Shown: positions 25,207 through 34,907 of the stretch, piece after piece
Numbering within the stretch: position 1 is the stretch's first letter
How the letters are laid out: each line of letters starts with the position of its first letter
Assembly (NCBI RefSeq): GCF_005885675.1
Contig: NZ_VANR01000007.1
Location: 124,001-188,000 of the forward strand
Direction: 5' to 3'
From: Polaribacter aestuariivivens
GTDB lineage: Bacteria; Bacteroidota; Bacteroidia; Flavobacteriales; Flavobacteriaceae
DNA: 64,000 nucleotides
Made by a program: the position numbers and the translations under genes
The notes under the pieces: model-generated
The model's input: the letters and a program-made list of their open reading frames with translations, nothing else
Database searches by the model: none
What the model was told of the DNA's origin: nothing

Positions 25207-26547
25207 TTGAAAAAAATATTCATCTTTTTAACCCTTCTTTTTTTTAGTTCGCTTTTTAAAGTGCACTCACAAAATGGGTTTCGTTTTTTAAATTCTAACG
25301 ATAAAAAACAACGCGTTAAATTTCAATTAATTAATAACTTAATCATTGTTCCTGTAGAAATTAATGGAAAAAAACTTTCTTTTATTTTAGATTCTGGTGT
25401 TAATAAAACCATCATATTTAACTTGTCTGAAAATGATAGTATTGGATTGTTAAACACAGAAAAAGTAAACTTAACTGGTTTGGGCGGTGGTAAACCAGTA
25501 GAAGCTTTGTTATCTAAAAACAATAAATTATCAATAAAAGGAATAGCTAGTTTTAACGAATCTGTTTATGTAATTTTAAAAGATTATTTTGATTTATCAG
25601 GTAAAATGGGGACTACAATTCACGGAATTATTGGCTACAATTTACTGCGTAATTTTATCATCAAAATTAATTATAGAACCAAAAAAATAGATTTTTATAA
25701 CCCTGAAAAATATAGTTACAAGAAATGCAGAAAGTGTGAAGTTTTACCAATTCAATTTTACAGGAAAAAACCATTTGTAAATGTAAAAGTTCAATTAGAT
25801 ACAATTGGAAATGAGTTAACAAATGTAAAGTTGTTAATTGATTCTGGAGGGAGTGATGCGCTTTGGCTTTTTGAACACACAAAAAAAAATATAGTAACTC
25901 CTAAACGTTATTTTAATGATATTTTAGGAGAGGGTTTAAGCGGATCTATTTATGGAAACAGAAGTAGAATACCAAAACTAATTATAGGTCAGTTTGAAAT
26001 TGAAGAACCCACTGTTTCTTTTTTAGATACAGTTTCTACAAAAAATGCAAGAAAATTTAAAAGAAGAAATGGTAGTATTGGAGGGAATATTTTAAAACGA
26101 TTCAAAGTTTGGATGGACTATCCAAACAAACAAATAATGCTTAAAAAAAACAGTTCGTTCAAAAGTGATTTTAACTATAATATGAGTGGCTTAGATGTTG
26201 TTTACGCTGGCAAACAATTGGTAAGGGAAAAAGAGGAAATTAGAGTTTCTGATGCGTATAATAATGATGTAAACAAAAACAGCACTATTTCTTTTGTAAC
26301 AAATTTTTCATACAAATTTAAACCAATCTTTAAAATTAGAACTGTTGTTAAAAATTCTCCAGCAGATAAAGTAGGTTTGCAGGCTAATGATTTAATAGTA
26401 CAAATAAATGAAAAAGCAGCCCACAATTATACTTTAAACGAAATTATAAGTAAGTTTCAAGAGAAAGATAAGAAGAGAATTCGAATGACTGTAAATAGAA
26501 ATGGAGATATTATAAAATTTGAGTTTAGACTAGAAAAAAAGGTTTAA
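25207..26547 (+). CDS. Periplasmic double retropepsin-like aspartyl protease with C-terminal PDZ
   Basis: 446 residues with a TTG start (25207) and a signal peptide. Two pepsin-type half-sites are visible: FILDSGVNKTIIF near 60 and LLIDSGGSDALWLF near 215, each with D-S-G. The C-terminal 90 residues are a PDZ domain (SPADKVGLQANDLIVQIN). This is the gag-polyprotein-protease-like/PDZ family common in Bacteroidota; targets are unknown. It converges on the DUF1573 gene with a 4-nt overlap. Confidence 0.88.
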   Translation: MKKIFIFLTLLFFSSLFKVHSQNGFRFLNSNDKKQRVKFQLINNLIIVPVEINGKKLSFILDSGVNKTIIFNLSENDSIGLLNTEKVNLTGLGGGKPVEALLSKNNKLSIKGIASFNESVYVILKDYFDLSGKMGTTIHGIIGYNLLRNFIIKINYRTKKIDFYNPEKYSYKKCRKCEVLPIQFYRKKPFVNVKVQLDTIGNELTNVKLLIDSGGSDALWLFEHTKKNIVTPKRYFNDILGEGLSGSIYGNRSRIPKLIIGQFEIEEPTVSFLDTVSTKNARKFKRRNGSIGGNILKRFKVWMDYPNKQIMLKKNSSFKSDFNYNMSGLDVVYAGKQLVREKEEIRVSDAYNNDVNKNSTISFVTNFSYKFKPIFKIRTVVKNSPADKVGLQANDLIVQINEKAAHNYTLNEIISKFQEKDKKRIRMTVNRNGDIIKFEFRLEKKV

Positions 26548-26951
26548 TTATCATCAGAAAGTAAACTTTTTTCTTTTTCTAAAGAAATTCCATCCGTTAC
26601 AAAACCTTTAATTTTCAAAACTTTTCTATCTTTTTTTGCGTTTGAAGTAATTATAATTTGTTTCGAAAAACCTCCAGTAATTTTAGTGTTATATACAACT
26701 TTAATTTCTCCTTTCTCACCAGGCATAATTGGCTTTTCTGGTTTTTTTGGTACTGTACATCCACAAGAAGACTGTATGTTTTTAATAATCAAAGGAGCGT
26801 CACCAATATTTGTAAATACAAAAATACGCTCTCCATTCGCTTCTTTTGCTATTTTTCCATAATCAATTGTTTCTTTTTCAAACTTAAATTCTTGTGAATT
26901 AATTGAAAAAGTAATAAAAAGTAACATAAAAAAAATACCAAAAGTTCTCAT
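26544..26951 (-). CDS. DUF1573 secreted protein
   Basis: 135 residues with a signal peptide. DUF1573 features: FKFEKETIDYGKIAKEANG, FTNIGDAPLIIKNIQSSCGCTVP with the SCGC motif, and PGEKGEIKVVYNT. The domain is an immunoglobulin-like (ASH/MSP-type) fold of unknown function, often next to envelope genes. Divergent from valS. Confidence 0.9.
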   Translation of the reverse strand: MRTFGIFFMLLFITFSINSQEFKFEKETIDYGKIAKEANGERIFVFTNIGDAPLIIKNIQSSCGCTVPKKPEKPIMPGEKGEIKVVYNTKITGGFSKQIIITSNAKKDRKVLKIKGFVTDGISLEKEKSLLSDDN

Positions 26952-27036
26952 AACTAATATTTTATATCGTAAAATTAAGATTTATATTTTGTATTAAAAA
27001 ATCAACTACTAATTTTCTCTTGAAAATAGATAATTG

Positions 27037-27044
27037 TACTTTTG
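27037..27044 (+). promoter_or_regulatory. -7 promoter box TACTTTTG for valS
   Basis: Exact TAnnTTTG. It overlaps an in-frame TTG at 27042, so that TTG cannot be the translation start of a transcript made here. The ATG at 27075 lies 30 nt downstream. Confidence 0.6.
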
Positions 27045-27074
27045 TCAACTATATATCAAAAACGATTCCAAAGT

Positions 27075-29711
27075 ATGAATATTCCATCTAAATATGATGC
27101 AAGAAAAGTAGAAGATAAATGGTACGATTACTGGATGAAAAATAATTATTTTCATTCAATACCAGATGAAAGAGAGCCATATACTATTGTAATTCCGCCA
27201 CCAAACGTAACTGGTGTTTTGCATATGGGGCATATGTTAAATAATACCATTCAAGATGTATTAATTCGTCGTGCACGTTTGTTAGGTAAAAATGCTTGTT
27301 GGGTTCCAGGAACAGATCATGCATCTATTGCTACAGAAGCAAAAGTTGTGGCAAAGTTAAAAGAGCAAGGAATTAGTAAAAACGATTTAACTAGAGAAGA
27401 ATTTTTACAACATGCTTTTAATTGGAAAGATGAATATGGAGGAAAAATTTTAGAACAACTAAAAAAGTTAGGTGCATCCTGTGATTGGGAAAGAACTGCT
27501 TTTACGATGGATCCAGAAATGTCGGAATCTGTAATTAAGGTTTTTGTAGATTTATATAATAAAGGCTTAATTTATAGAGGATACAGAATGGTAAACTGGG
27601 ATCCTGAAGCAAAAACAACACTTTCAGACGAAGAAGTAATACATGAAGAAAGACAAGGAAACTTGTACTATTTAGAATATAAAATCGAAGGTTCAGAAGA
27701 TAAATTAACAATTGCAACAACGCGTCCAGAAACTATCTTTGGAGATACAGCAATTTGTATCAACCCAAATGACGAACGTTTTACCCATTTAAAAGGAAAA
27801 AAAGCAATTGTGCCTTTATGTGGAAGAATTATTCCTATTATTGAAGATGAATATGTAGATGTAGAGTTTGGAACAGGTTGTTTAAAAGTTACTCCTGCAC
27901 ATGATGAAAATGACAAGAATTTAGGAGACAAACACAATTTAGAAGTAATTGATATTTTTAATGACGATGCTTCTTTAAATTCATTCGGATTGCATTATCA
28001 AGGAAAAGATAGGTTTGTAGTTCGTAAAGAAATTTCTAAAGAATTAGAAGAAAAAGGATTTTTAGTAAAAACAGAAGTTCATACCAATAAAGTAGGTACT
28101 TCTGAAAGAACAAAAGCAGTTATAGAGCCAAGGTTGTCTGATCAATGGTTTTTAAAGATGAAAGATCTTGCACAACCAGCTATTGATGCTGTTTTGGGCG
28201 AAGATACAGATATCAACTTATATCCAAAGAAATTTGAAAACACTTATCGTCATTGGATGGAAAATGTTCGTGATTGGAACATTTCTCGTCAACTTTGGTG
28301 GGGACAACAAATTCCTGCATTTTATTACGGTGATGGAAAAGAAGACTTTGTAGTTGCAGAGAATATTGAAGAAGCACTTTTACTTGCAAAAGAAAAAACT
28401 TTAAACTCTCAGCTTCAAACTTCCGACTTAACACAAGATGAAGACGCTCTTGATACTTGGTTTTCTTCTTGGTTATGGCCAATATCGGTATTTGACGGTA
28501 TTAGAAATCCAGAAAATGAAGAAATTAACTATTACTATCCAACAAACGATTTGGTTACAGGACCAGATATTCTTTTCTTTTGGGTAGCAAGAATGATAGT
28601 TGCTGGATATGAATATAAAGATGAAAAACCTTTTCAAAATGTTTATTTAACAGGTTTGGTTCGCGACAAACAACGTCGTAAAATGTCTAAATCTTTAGGG
28701 AATTCTCCAGATGCATTAAAATTAATTGAAGAATTTGGTGCAGATGGTGTACGTGTTGGTTTGCTATTAAGTGCTCCAGCAGGAAACGATATATTATTTG
28801 ATGAAGACTTATGTCAACAAGGAAAAGGTTTTGCCAACAAAATTTGGAATGCTTTTCGTTTGATAAAAGGTTGGGAAATTGATGCAGATTTAACACAACC
28901 AGAAACTGCAAAAACTGGTTTAAAATGGTACGAAGCAAAGTTTCAAAAAGCACTAGCAGAAATAGAAGATCATTTTTCTAAATATCGATTATCAGATGCA
29001 TTAATGGTAATTTACAAGCTAATAATGGACGATTTTTCTTCTTGGTTATTAGAAATTGTAAAACCAGCATACCAACAACCAATTGATAAAAAAACGTATG
29101 ATGCAATTATTAAAGTTTTAGAAGATAATTTGAAAGTATTGCATCCATTTATGCCATTTTTAACTGAAGAAATTTGGCAATATATTTCAGAAAGAACTCC
29201 TGAAGAAGCTTTGATTATTGCAAAATATCCAGTGATTAAATATTTTAATGAAGATATTATTGCAAACTTTGATTTTGCAACAGATGTTATTTCTGGTATT
29301 AGAACTATTAGAAAAGATAAAAATATTTCTTTTAAAGATGCAGTTGAGTTGTTTGTAATAAATAATGATAAAACCTCACAAGAGTTTGATAATATCATTC
29401 AAAAGTTAACAAATACAGCATCCATAAAATACGTTTCAGAAAAAGTAGATGGAGCTTCATTCAGAGTAAAATCTAATGAGTATTTTGTTCCAATTTCAAT
29501 TGAAAGTATTGATATTGTAGCTGAAACAAAAAAGTTAGAAGCAGAACTAAAAAGAGCTGAAGGTTTCTTATTTGGTGTTCAAAAAAAATTATCAAATGAG
29601 CGTTTTGTATCTAACGCACCAGAGCAGGTAATTACTTTAGAACGTAAAAAAGAAGCAGATGCTTTAGCAAAAATTGAAACGATAAAAAGTAGTTTAGCAA
29701 GCATGCAATAG
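27075..29711 (+). CDS. valS: Valyl-tRNA synthetase
   Basis: 878 residues from ATG 27075 ([20 protein letters not shown]). HIGH motif as LHMGHMLN near 48, KMSKS as [12 protein letters not shown] near 535, a CP1 editing domain between, and a C-terminal coiled-coil arm ([17 protein letters not shown] onward). Charges tRNA-Val. Monocistronic, with a promoter box upstream and a strong terminator at 29734-29766. An earlier in-frame TTG overlaps the promoter and is rejected. Confidence 0.97.
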   Translation: MNIPSKYDARKVEDKWYDYWMKNNYFHSIPDEREPYTIVIPPPNVTGVLHMGHMLNNTIQDVLIRRARLLGKNACWVPGTDHASIATEAKVVAKLKEQGISKNDLTREEFLQHAFNWKDEYGGKILEQLKKLGASCDWERTAFTMDPEMSESVIKVFVDLYNKGLIYRGYRMVNWDPEAKTTLSDEEVIHEERQGNLYYLEYKIEGSEDKLTIATTRPETIFGDTAICINPNDERFTHLKGKKAIVPLCGRIIPIIEDEYVDVEFGTGCLKVTPAHDENDKNLGDKHNLEVIDIFNDDASLNSFGLHYQGKDRFVVRKEISKELEEKGFLVKTEVHTNKVGTSERTKAVIEPRLSDQWFLKMKDLAQPAIDAVLGEDTDINLYPKKFENTYRHWMENVRDWNISRQLWWGQQIPAFYYGDGKEDFVVAENIEEALLLAKEKTLNSQLQTSDLTQDEDALDTWFSSWLWPISVFDGIRNPENEEINYYYPTNDLVTGPDILFFWVARMIVAGYEYKDEKPFQNVYLTGLVRDKQRRKMSKSLGNSPDALKLIEEFGADGVRVGLLLSAPAGNDILFDEDLCQQGKGFANKIWNAFRLIKGWEIDADLTQPETAKTGLKWYEAKFQKALAEIEDHFSKYRLSDALMVIYKLIMDDFSSWLLEIVKPAYQQPIDKKTYDAIIKVLEDNLKVLHPFMPFLTEEIWQYISERTPEEALIIAKYPVIKYFNEDIIANFDFATDVISGIRTIRKDKNISFKDAVELFVINNDKTSQEFDNIIQKLTNTASIKYVSEKVDGASFRVKSNEYFVPISIESIDIVAETKKLEAELKRAEGFLFGVQKKLSNERFVSNAPEQVITLERKKEADALAKIETIKSSLASMQ

Positions 29712-29733
29712 AAATACTATTTCATACTCACTT

Positions 29734-29766
29734 AAAAACCCTTCAAAATTTACTTGAAGGGTTTTT
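29734..29766 (+). terminator. Intrinsic terminator after valS
   Basis: AAAAACCCTTCAA / TTGAAGGGTTTTT, a 13-bp stem with a T tract 23 nt after the stop. Confidence 0.9.
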
Positions 29767-29927
29767 TATTTTCAAAATATATTTTTACTTACATAATTTA
29801 TTTGTCAACAATTTATAAAAGCGGAAAACTTAAGTAACCTTTAACATTTTTAGTTAACATTTATTAAAATATGCAAAAGAATATTTATTTTAAAGAATAT
29901 CTTCTTTTTTAAAGCGTTTTAATAGCA

Positions 29928-29954
29928 ACTATAAAAACTATAAAAACTATAAAA
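29928..29954 (+). repeat. Three tandem ACTATAAAA units before the OmpA gene
   Basis: Exact 9-bp unit ACTATAAAA repeated three times, ending 10 nt before the ATG at 29965, so it lies in the 5' leader. The 253-bp gap between valS and this gene otherwise holds only the valS terminator and AT-rich sequence. Confidence 0.7.
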
Positions 29955-29964
29955 ATTAAAAAAG

Positions 29965-30837
29965 ATGAAAAAATTTTTTATTCCAGTTGCATTAGTTGCA
30001 ATTTTAACAACTTCATGTGTTTCAAAAAAGAAATACACAGCATTAGAAACTAAATATGTAAATACAAAAGGAAACCTTCAAAAAACGACTTTAGAAAAAG
30101 AAGCTTTAGAAGCAAAATTTGCAAAAATTGAAGATCGTGTAGAAAACTATAATAATAAAATTAATTCTTTAAAAAGTGATAATGTAACTTTAAAAAACGA
30201 AAATGATATTAAGTTAGATATGGTTGGTAATACAGCTGTAATATCAAACAATACAAGAAAAAGAATGAATGAAACTTTAGCAAAAGTAGATCCTGAAAAA
30301 TTAGCAAAAGCTAAAACTTTAAAAGATTCTTTAAACCTTGCTGTTTCATATAATCTAATAAATAATGTAGGGCTTTCTGATATCAAAAACTCAGAAGATA
30401 TTGATATTAATATAGATCAAACAGTTGTAATGATATCAGTTTCAGATAAATTATTATTTAATACAGCAAGTTATAGAGTTAAAAAAAGTGCGTACAAGCT
30501 AATAACTCAATTGGCAGATATTATTAAATCTGAGCCAAGTATGGATGTAATGATTGAAGGACATACAGATTCAAGAACCATAAATAACGCAGTAATTGAA
30601 GATAATTGGGATTTAAGCGTAAAAAGAGCCACTTCAATTGTAAGATTGTTACAGAACAAGTTCGATATTGAAGGAAGTAGATTAATTGCTTCTGGTAGAG
30701 GAGATACAATGCCATTGTTTCCAAATACAAATAGTGAAAATAGAGCAAAAAACAGAAGAACAAGAATTGTTATTCTACCAAATTTAGATAAGTTTTTTGC
30801 ATTGTTAGCAAATGAAGGGGTAATAGAAAAACAATAG
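29965..30837 (+). CDS. OmpA-family peptidoglycan-binding lipoprotein
   Basis: 290 residues. Lipobox TTSC at residues 15-18; a coiled-coil region (about 25-95); then the OmpA-like domain (about 150-275) with IEGHTDSRTINN, the WDLSVKRA segment and NRAKNRRTRIVI, the peptidoglycan-binding Asp/Arg set. It should tether the outer membrane to peptidoglycan. Monocistronic, with a terminator at 30861-30888. An unusual 9-bp triple repeat lies in its leader. Confidence 0.92.
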   Translation: MKKFFIPVALVAILTTSCVSKKKYTALETKYVNTKGNLQKTTLEKEALEAKFAKIEDRVENYNNKINSLKSDNVTLKNENDIKLDMVGNTAVISNNTRKRMNETLAKVDPEKLAKAKTLKDSLNLAVSYNLINNVGLSDIKNSEDIDINIDQTVVMISVSDKLLFNTASYRVKKSAYKLITQLADIIKSEPSMDVMIEGHTDSRTINNAVIEDNWDLSVKRATSIVRLLQNKFDIEGSRLIASGRGDTMPLFPNTNSENRAKNRRTRIVILPNLDKFFALLANEGVIEKQ

Positions 30838-30860
30838 TAGTTAAATAAGTTTAATCAAAA

Positions 30861-30888
30861 AAAAACTCCCAAATGGGAGTTTTTTTTA
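30861..30888 (+). terminator. Terminator between the OmpA gene and the convergent DUF4199-like gene
   Basis: AAAAACTCCC-AAAT-GGGAGTTTTT followed by more T residues; usable from both strands. Confidence 0.88.
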
Positions 30889-31335
30889 TTCGTTTAAGTT
30901 TTCTTTATCATGATTTTTGTAAAACTGCATAATTATAAATGCACCAATAACAGAAGAAGCCATACCTTCAATTAATAAAGTAATTACTATTTCTGATAAA
31001 GATAAATCTCCTCCAATTAAAAAGGAACTATTCATCACAGCTAAAAACTCAGGATTAATAAAGTGTACATACAAAGCAACACCAATAATAGAAACTACCA
31101 CTGCAATTGCTGATGTTTGTATTCCAATACCCAAATTAGTTGCATAATTGGTTTCTTTGTTTTTAAAAATACTAGTTTTAATTGCTTGTCTAATACCAAT
31201 AATTACAAATAGAAGATTTAAAAATCTTAAATACGGATTTTCTTCTAAGCCAAGTAATTTACATAAAAAGAAAAAACCACCTATTAATAAGATAATTAGT
31301 AAAGCATATTTTATAATAATTTTAGTTGAAGTCAT
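30886..31335 (-). CDS. DUF4199-like membrane protein
   Basis: 149 residues, four predicted helices (about 8-27, 35-50, 72-95, 112-138). The overall layout (YALLIILLIGG, central GIGIQTSAIAVVV, then a loop and a last helix) fits the DUF4199 family of Bacteroidota; function unknown. Monocistronic. Its 3' end overlaps the shared terminator. Confidence 0.65.
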   Translation of the reverse strand: MTSTKIIIKYALLIILLIGGFFFLCKLLGLEENPYLRFLNLLFVIIGIRQAIKTSIFKNKETNYATNLGIGIQTSAIAVVVSIIGVALYVHFINPEFLAVMNSSFLIGGDLSLSEIVITLLIEGMASSVIGAFIIMQFYKNHDKENLNE

Positions 31336-31459
31336 TTTTGTTTATTTTTTTTAGTTAGTTATTAAACAAATTTAAAAAAAGATACGAGTCTTTCTCATAA
31401 AAAAATGATAAAAACAAATTTTATCGTTTAATTATGTTTTTAAATTAAAATTTGAAAAT

Positions 31460-31490
31460 GAAAAACCGAATTCTAAAAACTCGGTTTTTC
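31460..31490. terminator. Terminator-like hairpin after the small membrane protein gene
   Basis: GAAAAACCGA-N11-TCGGTTTTTC, a 10-bp stem. On the minus strand it is about 20 nt beyond the stop of the gene at 31510-31677. The rest of the gap 31336-31459 is AT-rich with no signal. Confidence 0.6.
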
Positions 31491-31509
31491 TATTTTTTTT
31501 TGGTTAATA

Positions 31510-31695
<186 letters not shown>

Positions 31696-31750
31696 TCATT
31701 CAAAATTAAAAAAAACGTTAGGTGAATATTAACTCTATTCATTTAAATAT

Positions 31751-31758
31751 TATCTTTG
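31751..31758 (+). promoter_or_regulatory. -7 promoter box TATCTTTG for kdsB
   Basis: Exact TAnnTTTG 19 nt before the kdsB ATG. Confidence 0.6.
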
Positions 31759-31777
31759 ATGCATTTAAAATAAGTCT

Positions 31778-32509
31778 ATGAAAATCATTGCCATGATTCC
31801 TGCACGTTATAGTGCTTCTCGTTTTCCAGGAAAATTAATGAAAGATTTAGGAGGCGAATCTGTAATTTTAAAAACCTATAAAGCTGCTTTAAATACCAAT
31901 TTGTTTAGTGAAGTTTACGTAGTTACAGATTCTGAAATTATTCAAAAAAATATTTCAGACGCTGGAGGAAAGGTATTAATGAGCAAAAAAGAACACGAAT
32001 GTGGTTCTGATAGAATTGCAGAAGCAGTAGAAAATATAGAAACAGATATCGTAGTAAATGTTCAAGGAGATGAACCTTTTATAGACGAAGTTTCCTTATC
32101 TAAATTAATAGATGTTTTTAAAAAAGATACACATCAAGAAGTAGATTTAGCCTCTTTAAAAGTACAAATTACAAATAAAGAAGATATTGAAAACCCCAAC
32201 AATGTAAAAGTAATTACAGATGTAAATAATATGGCAATTTACTTTTCTAGAAGTGTTATTCCATACCATAGAGATGCTGCAGTAAACGTAAAATATTACA
32301 AACATAAAGGGGTATATGCTTTTAGAAAACAAGCATTATTAGATTTTTATAAAACACCAATGACACCTTTAGAAGCAGCAGAAAAAATTGAAGCAATTCG
32401 TTATCAAGAAATTGGTAAAAAAATAAAAATGGTTGAAACAACAGTAGAAGCTGTTGGAATTGATACTCCTGAAGATTTAGAGAAAGCCAAAAAATACTTA
32501 AACTTATAA
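31778..32509 (+). CDS. kdsB: 3-deoxy-manno-octulosonate cytidylyltransferase (CMP-KDO synthetase)
   Basis: 243 residues. Nucleotidyltransferase signature [16 protein letters not shown] at the N-terminus, [11 protein letters not shown] near 70, NVQGDEPF near 93 and YFSRSVIPY. Activates KDO with CTP for the lipid A inner core. Its stop overlaps the start of the HAD gene (TAATG), so the two are coupled. Confidence 0.96.
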   Translation: MKIIAMIPARYSASRFPGKLMKDLGGESVILKTYKAALNTNLFSEVYVVTDSEIIQKNISDAGGKVLMSKKEHECGSDRIAEAVENIETDIVVNVQGDEPFIDEVSLSKLIDVFKKDTHQEVDLASLKVQITNKEDIENPNNVKVITDVNNMAIYFSRSVIPYHRDAAVNVKYYKHKGVYAFRKQALLDFYKTPMTPLEAAEKIEAIRYQEIGKKIKMVETTVEAVGIDTPEDLEKAKKYLNL

Positions 32510-33201
32510 TGTTTAATAAAATTAAAGTTATTGCATTTGATGCAGACGATACTTTGTGGATAAATGAAACTTATTTTAGAGAAGCAGAGGAGGAGTTTGC
32601 AAAATTAATATCCAAGTACGAAACAAAAAACAAAATAGATCAAGAGCTTTTTAAAACCGAAATTAAAAATTTAGTGCATTATGGTTATGGGGTTAAGGGT
32701 TTTGTTTTATCTATGGTAGAGTGTGCTTTGGAGCTGTCTAACTACAAAATTCCTCAAAAAACAATCGAAAAAATAATAAATATTGGTAAAGATATGCTTC
32801 AAAAACCTGTTGAAGTTTTAGAAGGAGTTGAAGAAGTATTAGAACATTTACAAGAAAAATATAAATTAATTGTTGCAACGAAAGGCGATTTGTTAGATCA
32901 GGAAAGAAAACTAGAAAAATCTAACCTGTTAAAATACTTTCACCATATTGAAGTTATGAGTGATAAGAAAGAAAAAGATTATACAAAACTCATCAATCAT
33001 TTAGATATTCAACCTTCCGAATTTTTAATGATTGGAAATTCACTAAAATCAGATGTTCTTCCCTTGTTAGAAATTGGTGCTTCTGCAATTCATATTCCTT
33101 TTCATACAACTTGGATTCATGAAGAGGTTTCAAAAGAAGAGCAACAAAATGCAGATTATGCCACTTTAACAAATATCAAAGAAGTTTTATCGCTCATTTA
33201 A
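32509..33201 (+). CDS. HAD-superfamily hydrolase coupled to kdsB
   Basis: 230 residues. HAD motifs: FDADDTLW (residues 10-17, nucleophile and acid Asp), IVATKGD (motif II position), the Lys region KKEKDYTKL and MIGNSLKSDVLP (motif IV). A helical cap follows motif I. It is not of KdsC size (about 170 residues, capless), so despite the one-base overlap with kdsB it may act on another phosphate, as YjjG-type nucleotidases do. Substrate unknown. Confidence 0.88.
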   Translation: MFNKIKVIAFDADDTLWINETYFREAEEEFAKLISKYETKNKIDQELFKTEIKNLVHYGYGVKGFVLSMVECALELSNYKIPQKTIEKIINIGKDMLQKPVEVLEGVEEVLEHLQEKYKLIVATKGDLLDQERKLEKSNLLKYFHHIEVMSDKKEKDYTKLINHLDIQPSEFLMIGNSLKSDVLPLLEIGASAIHIPFHTTWIHEEVSKEEQQNADYATLTNIKEVLSLI

Positions 33202-33211
33202 ATAAATAGCC

Positions 33212-33219
33212 TAAATTTG
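33212..33219 (+). promoter_or_regulatory. -7 promoter box TAAATTTG
   Basis: Exact TAnnTTTG 25 nt before the ATG at 33245. An AAAAAAGG stretch, a weak ribosome-binding site, precedes the ATG. Confidence 0.5.
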
Positions 33220-33244
33220 CATAATTATAAATAAAAAAGGACTT

Positions 33245-33502
33245 ATGGCAAGTATTAAAAACTTAAAAAAAGACATCAACTATACTTTAGGAGATATTAT
33301 AGGATACGTTTCAGAAAAAATGCATGCAAATGCTGATAAAAAGAAAGCAGAAGCAATAATAGATGAAACAATTGAAACTTTTGACACGTTAATTGCGAAA
33401 ATAAATGCAAAAGTAGATAATAAGAAAGCACATTTAAAAGAAGTTAGTGCAGAATTGGAAACAAAAGCAAATGCATTAATTGAAAAAGCAAACAAACTGT
33501 AA
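33245..33502 (+). CDS. Small helical coiled-coil protein, unknown function
   Basis: 85 residues, Lys/Ala/Glu-rich and almost wholly helical (ASIKNLKKDINYTLGD then repeated KKAEAIIDE and KANALIEKANKL-like segments). No signal peptide or membrane helix. It resembles small flavobacterial cytoplasmic coiled-coil proteins of unknown role. Own promoter box and own terminator (33531-33560). Confidence 0.7.
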   Translation: MASIKNLKKDINYTLGDIIGYVSEKMHANADKKKAEAIIDETIETFDTLIAKINAKVDNKKAHLKEVSAELETKANALIEKANKL

Positions 33503-33530
33503 CATTAACATTTTGTAAACATAATTTAAC

Positions 33531-33560
33531 AACCATCAACTTACAATTGATGGTTTTTTT
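33531..33560 (+). terminator. Intrinsic terminator
   Basis: AACCATCAA-N7-TTGATGGTT followed by T residues, 29 nt after the stop at 33502. Confidence 0.85.
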
Positions 33561-33627
33561 AGTTAAATTTGACAAGAATTATACTAAAAATATAATTGTT
33601 TTCGTTTTAATTTAAATACCTATTAAA

Positions 33628-33825
33628 ATGGCTAGAGCAATGTTTGAGTACACCAAAACTGTTTTAAAAAAAGTAAGTTTTAATTCAGATTTGTTTTGTA
33701 AAGAATTAGAAAAAGCATTAAAAAGATTGTTACCTTACGAAATAAACGAGTTAACAATTTGGTTAAAACAGTTTACAGCAAATAAACCAGAATTGTTTGT
33801 TTGCATGACGTTAATAAATAAATAA
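33628..33825 (+). CDS. Small conserved protein (MARAMFEYTKTVL family), unknown function
   Basis: 65 residues, soluble, mostly helical, with two Cys (DLFCKEL and LFVCMTL). I believe near-identical small proteins occur widely in Flavobacteriaceae (recollection, not searched). It ends in the A tract of a strong hairpin terminator and stands alone. No function can be given. Confidence 0.65.
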   Translation: MARAMFEYTKTVLKKVSFNSDLFCKELEKALKRLLPYEINELTIWLKQFTANKPELFVCMTLINK

Positions 33826-33863
33826 AAAAAAGAGGTTATAAATATTTATAACCTCTTTTTTTT
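33824..33863. terminator. Bidirectional terminator between convergent genes
   Basis: An A8 run, then AAGAGGTTATAAATA pairing with TATTTATAACCTCTT, then a T8 run. It serves both the small gene on the plus strand and the Spy-like gene on the minus strand. Confidence 0.92.
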
Positions 33864-33875
33864 ATGAAACGTTTT

Positions 33876-34328
33876 TTATTTTTTATTTCTTTTACCATAT
33901 CTACGCATTAACTTTCGTGCAAATTCTTTTTCAGAAATATGGAGTTTTAATATTTTTTTATAAGGTAAAAATTTAGAAACTTTTTTAAGAAAATCTTCTT
34001 TCTCTAAAATCATTTTTTTACCAAGATCTTCATTCATTAAAACCAATTTTTTAGCTTCAGCTTCACTTAAGCCTTCTAAATTGCCAGCATCTTTAATTTT
34101 ATTTTTAATATCAACTCTCCACTTGTTTCTTAAATTGTCCATTTTTTCTTCATGCACATTATAAATAGGCCAAAATTTTTGCGCCTCAGAGCTAGAAAGT
34201 TGTAATTCTGCAGTTAAATAAGATACTTTTAAAGCCTTAATTTTTTCTCTACTTTCTTTTTTTTCTTGTGCGTTTATTTGTAAAATTCCTAGCAACAAGA
34301 AACTAATAGTTAAAATATATTTTTTCAT
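33876..34328 (-). CDS. Spy/CpxP-like periplasmic helical protein
   Basis: 150 residues. Signal peptide (ends near INAQ), then a helical body with LTAELQLSSSEAQKFWPIYNVHEEKM, the pattern of flavobacterial sensor proteins related to Spy/CpxP, and a very basic C-terminus. Third gene in an operon with an ECF sigma factor and a single-helix protein, so it may sense envelope stress or buffer misfolded proteins. Stop to terminator 12 nt. Confidence 0.75.
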   Translation of the reverse strand: MKKYILTISFLLLGILQINAQEKKESREKIKALKVSYLTAELQLSSSEAQKFWPIYNVHEEKMDNLRNKWRVDIKNKIKDAGNLEGLSEAEAKKLVLMNEDLGKKMILEKEDFLKKVSKFLPYKKILKLHISEKEFARKLMRRYGKRNKK

Positions 34329-34332
34329 TTTA

Positions 34333-34875
34333 TTACTTTTCGTTTAAAATAGAAATGTTATCTGTTGTTATGATATAGTCTTCTATAGCATCATCTTTTA
34401 GTTCTGCAAAAGCAAAATCGTTTTCATTTACAATGTCACTATTTAAAACATTTGCAAAATCATCTTTAGTTAAATCGTTGGAGTTTTCTATAATCCAATT
34501 TTCAATATCTAGCTGAGCAATAGAATCAAAGGTTATTTCTGCTTTATTATTAATTGTATTGAAATAAGTTATTCCTAAAAATAAAGCAATACAAGCAGCA
34601 GAAGCAACAGGTATAATTTTTAAAAACCTAGATTTCAAAGAAATTACTTTTGTTTCTTTTGTAGGAAAAGCTTTGTTAATAATTTCATTCTCTAAATTTT
34701 CAAAATAAGAATCTGGTGTTTTAAAAGAGTTTTCTTTTGGTAAAGATTCTTCAAAAATAAATGAAGAAAAACGATCTTCTGCAGTATCAAAATAATTTGA
34801 TGGTGCTGAAAAACCAGTATTTTTACCAGTAATCGATTTTAAAAAATCTTCGTTATTTTTAATATTATTTTCCAT
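34333..34875 (-). CDS. Probable anti-sigma factor, single membrane helix
   Basis: 180 residues: a cytoplasmic N-terminus with repeated APSNYFDTAEDRF / TPDSYFENLENEI-like segments, one membrane helix near 95-112 (IIPVASAACIALFLGITYF), and an acidic C-terminus. Lies 33 nt downstream of the sigma gene and 4 nt before the Spy-like gene. The position and topology suggest an anti-sigma factor, though no ZAS or FecR domain is recognised. Confidence 0.65.
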   Translation of the reverse strand: MENNIKNNEDFLKSITGKNTGFSAPSNYFDTAEDRFSSFIFEESLPKENSFKTPDSYFENLENEIINKAFPTKETKVISLKSRFLKIIPVASAACIALFLGITYFNTINNKAEITFDSIAQLDIENWIIENSNDLTKDDFANVLNSDIVNENDFAFAELKDDAIEDYIITTDNISILNEK

Positions 34876-34907
34876 ACGTACTTTAGACCTTTTTTTTTTG
34901 AAAAGGT

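Noticed and set aside
28213-29398. Minus-strand frames of 88-128 codons inside valS
   Set aside because: They are opposite conserved synthetase sequence; their composition mirrors the sense codons and no domain is visible.
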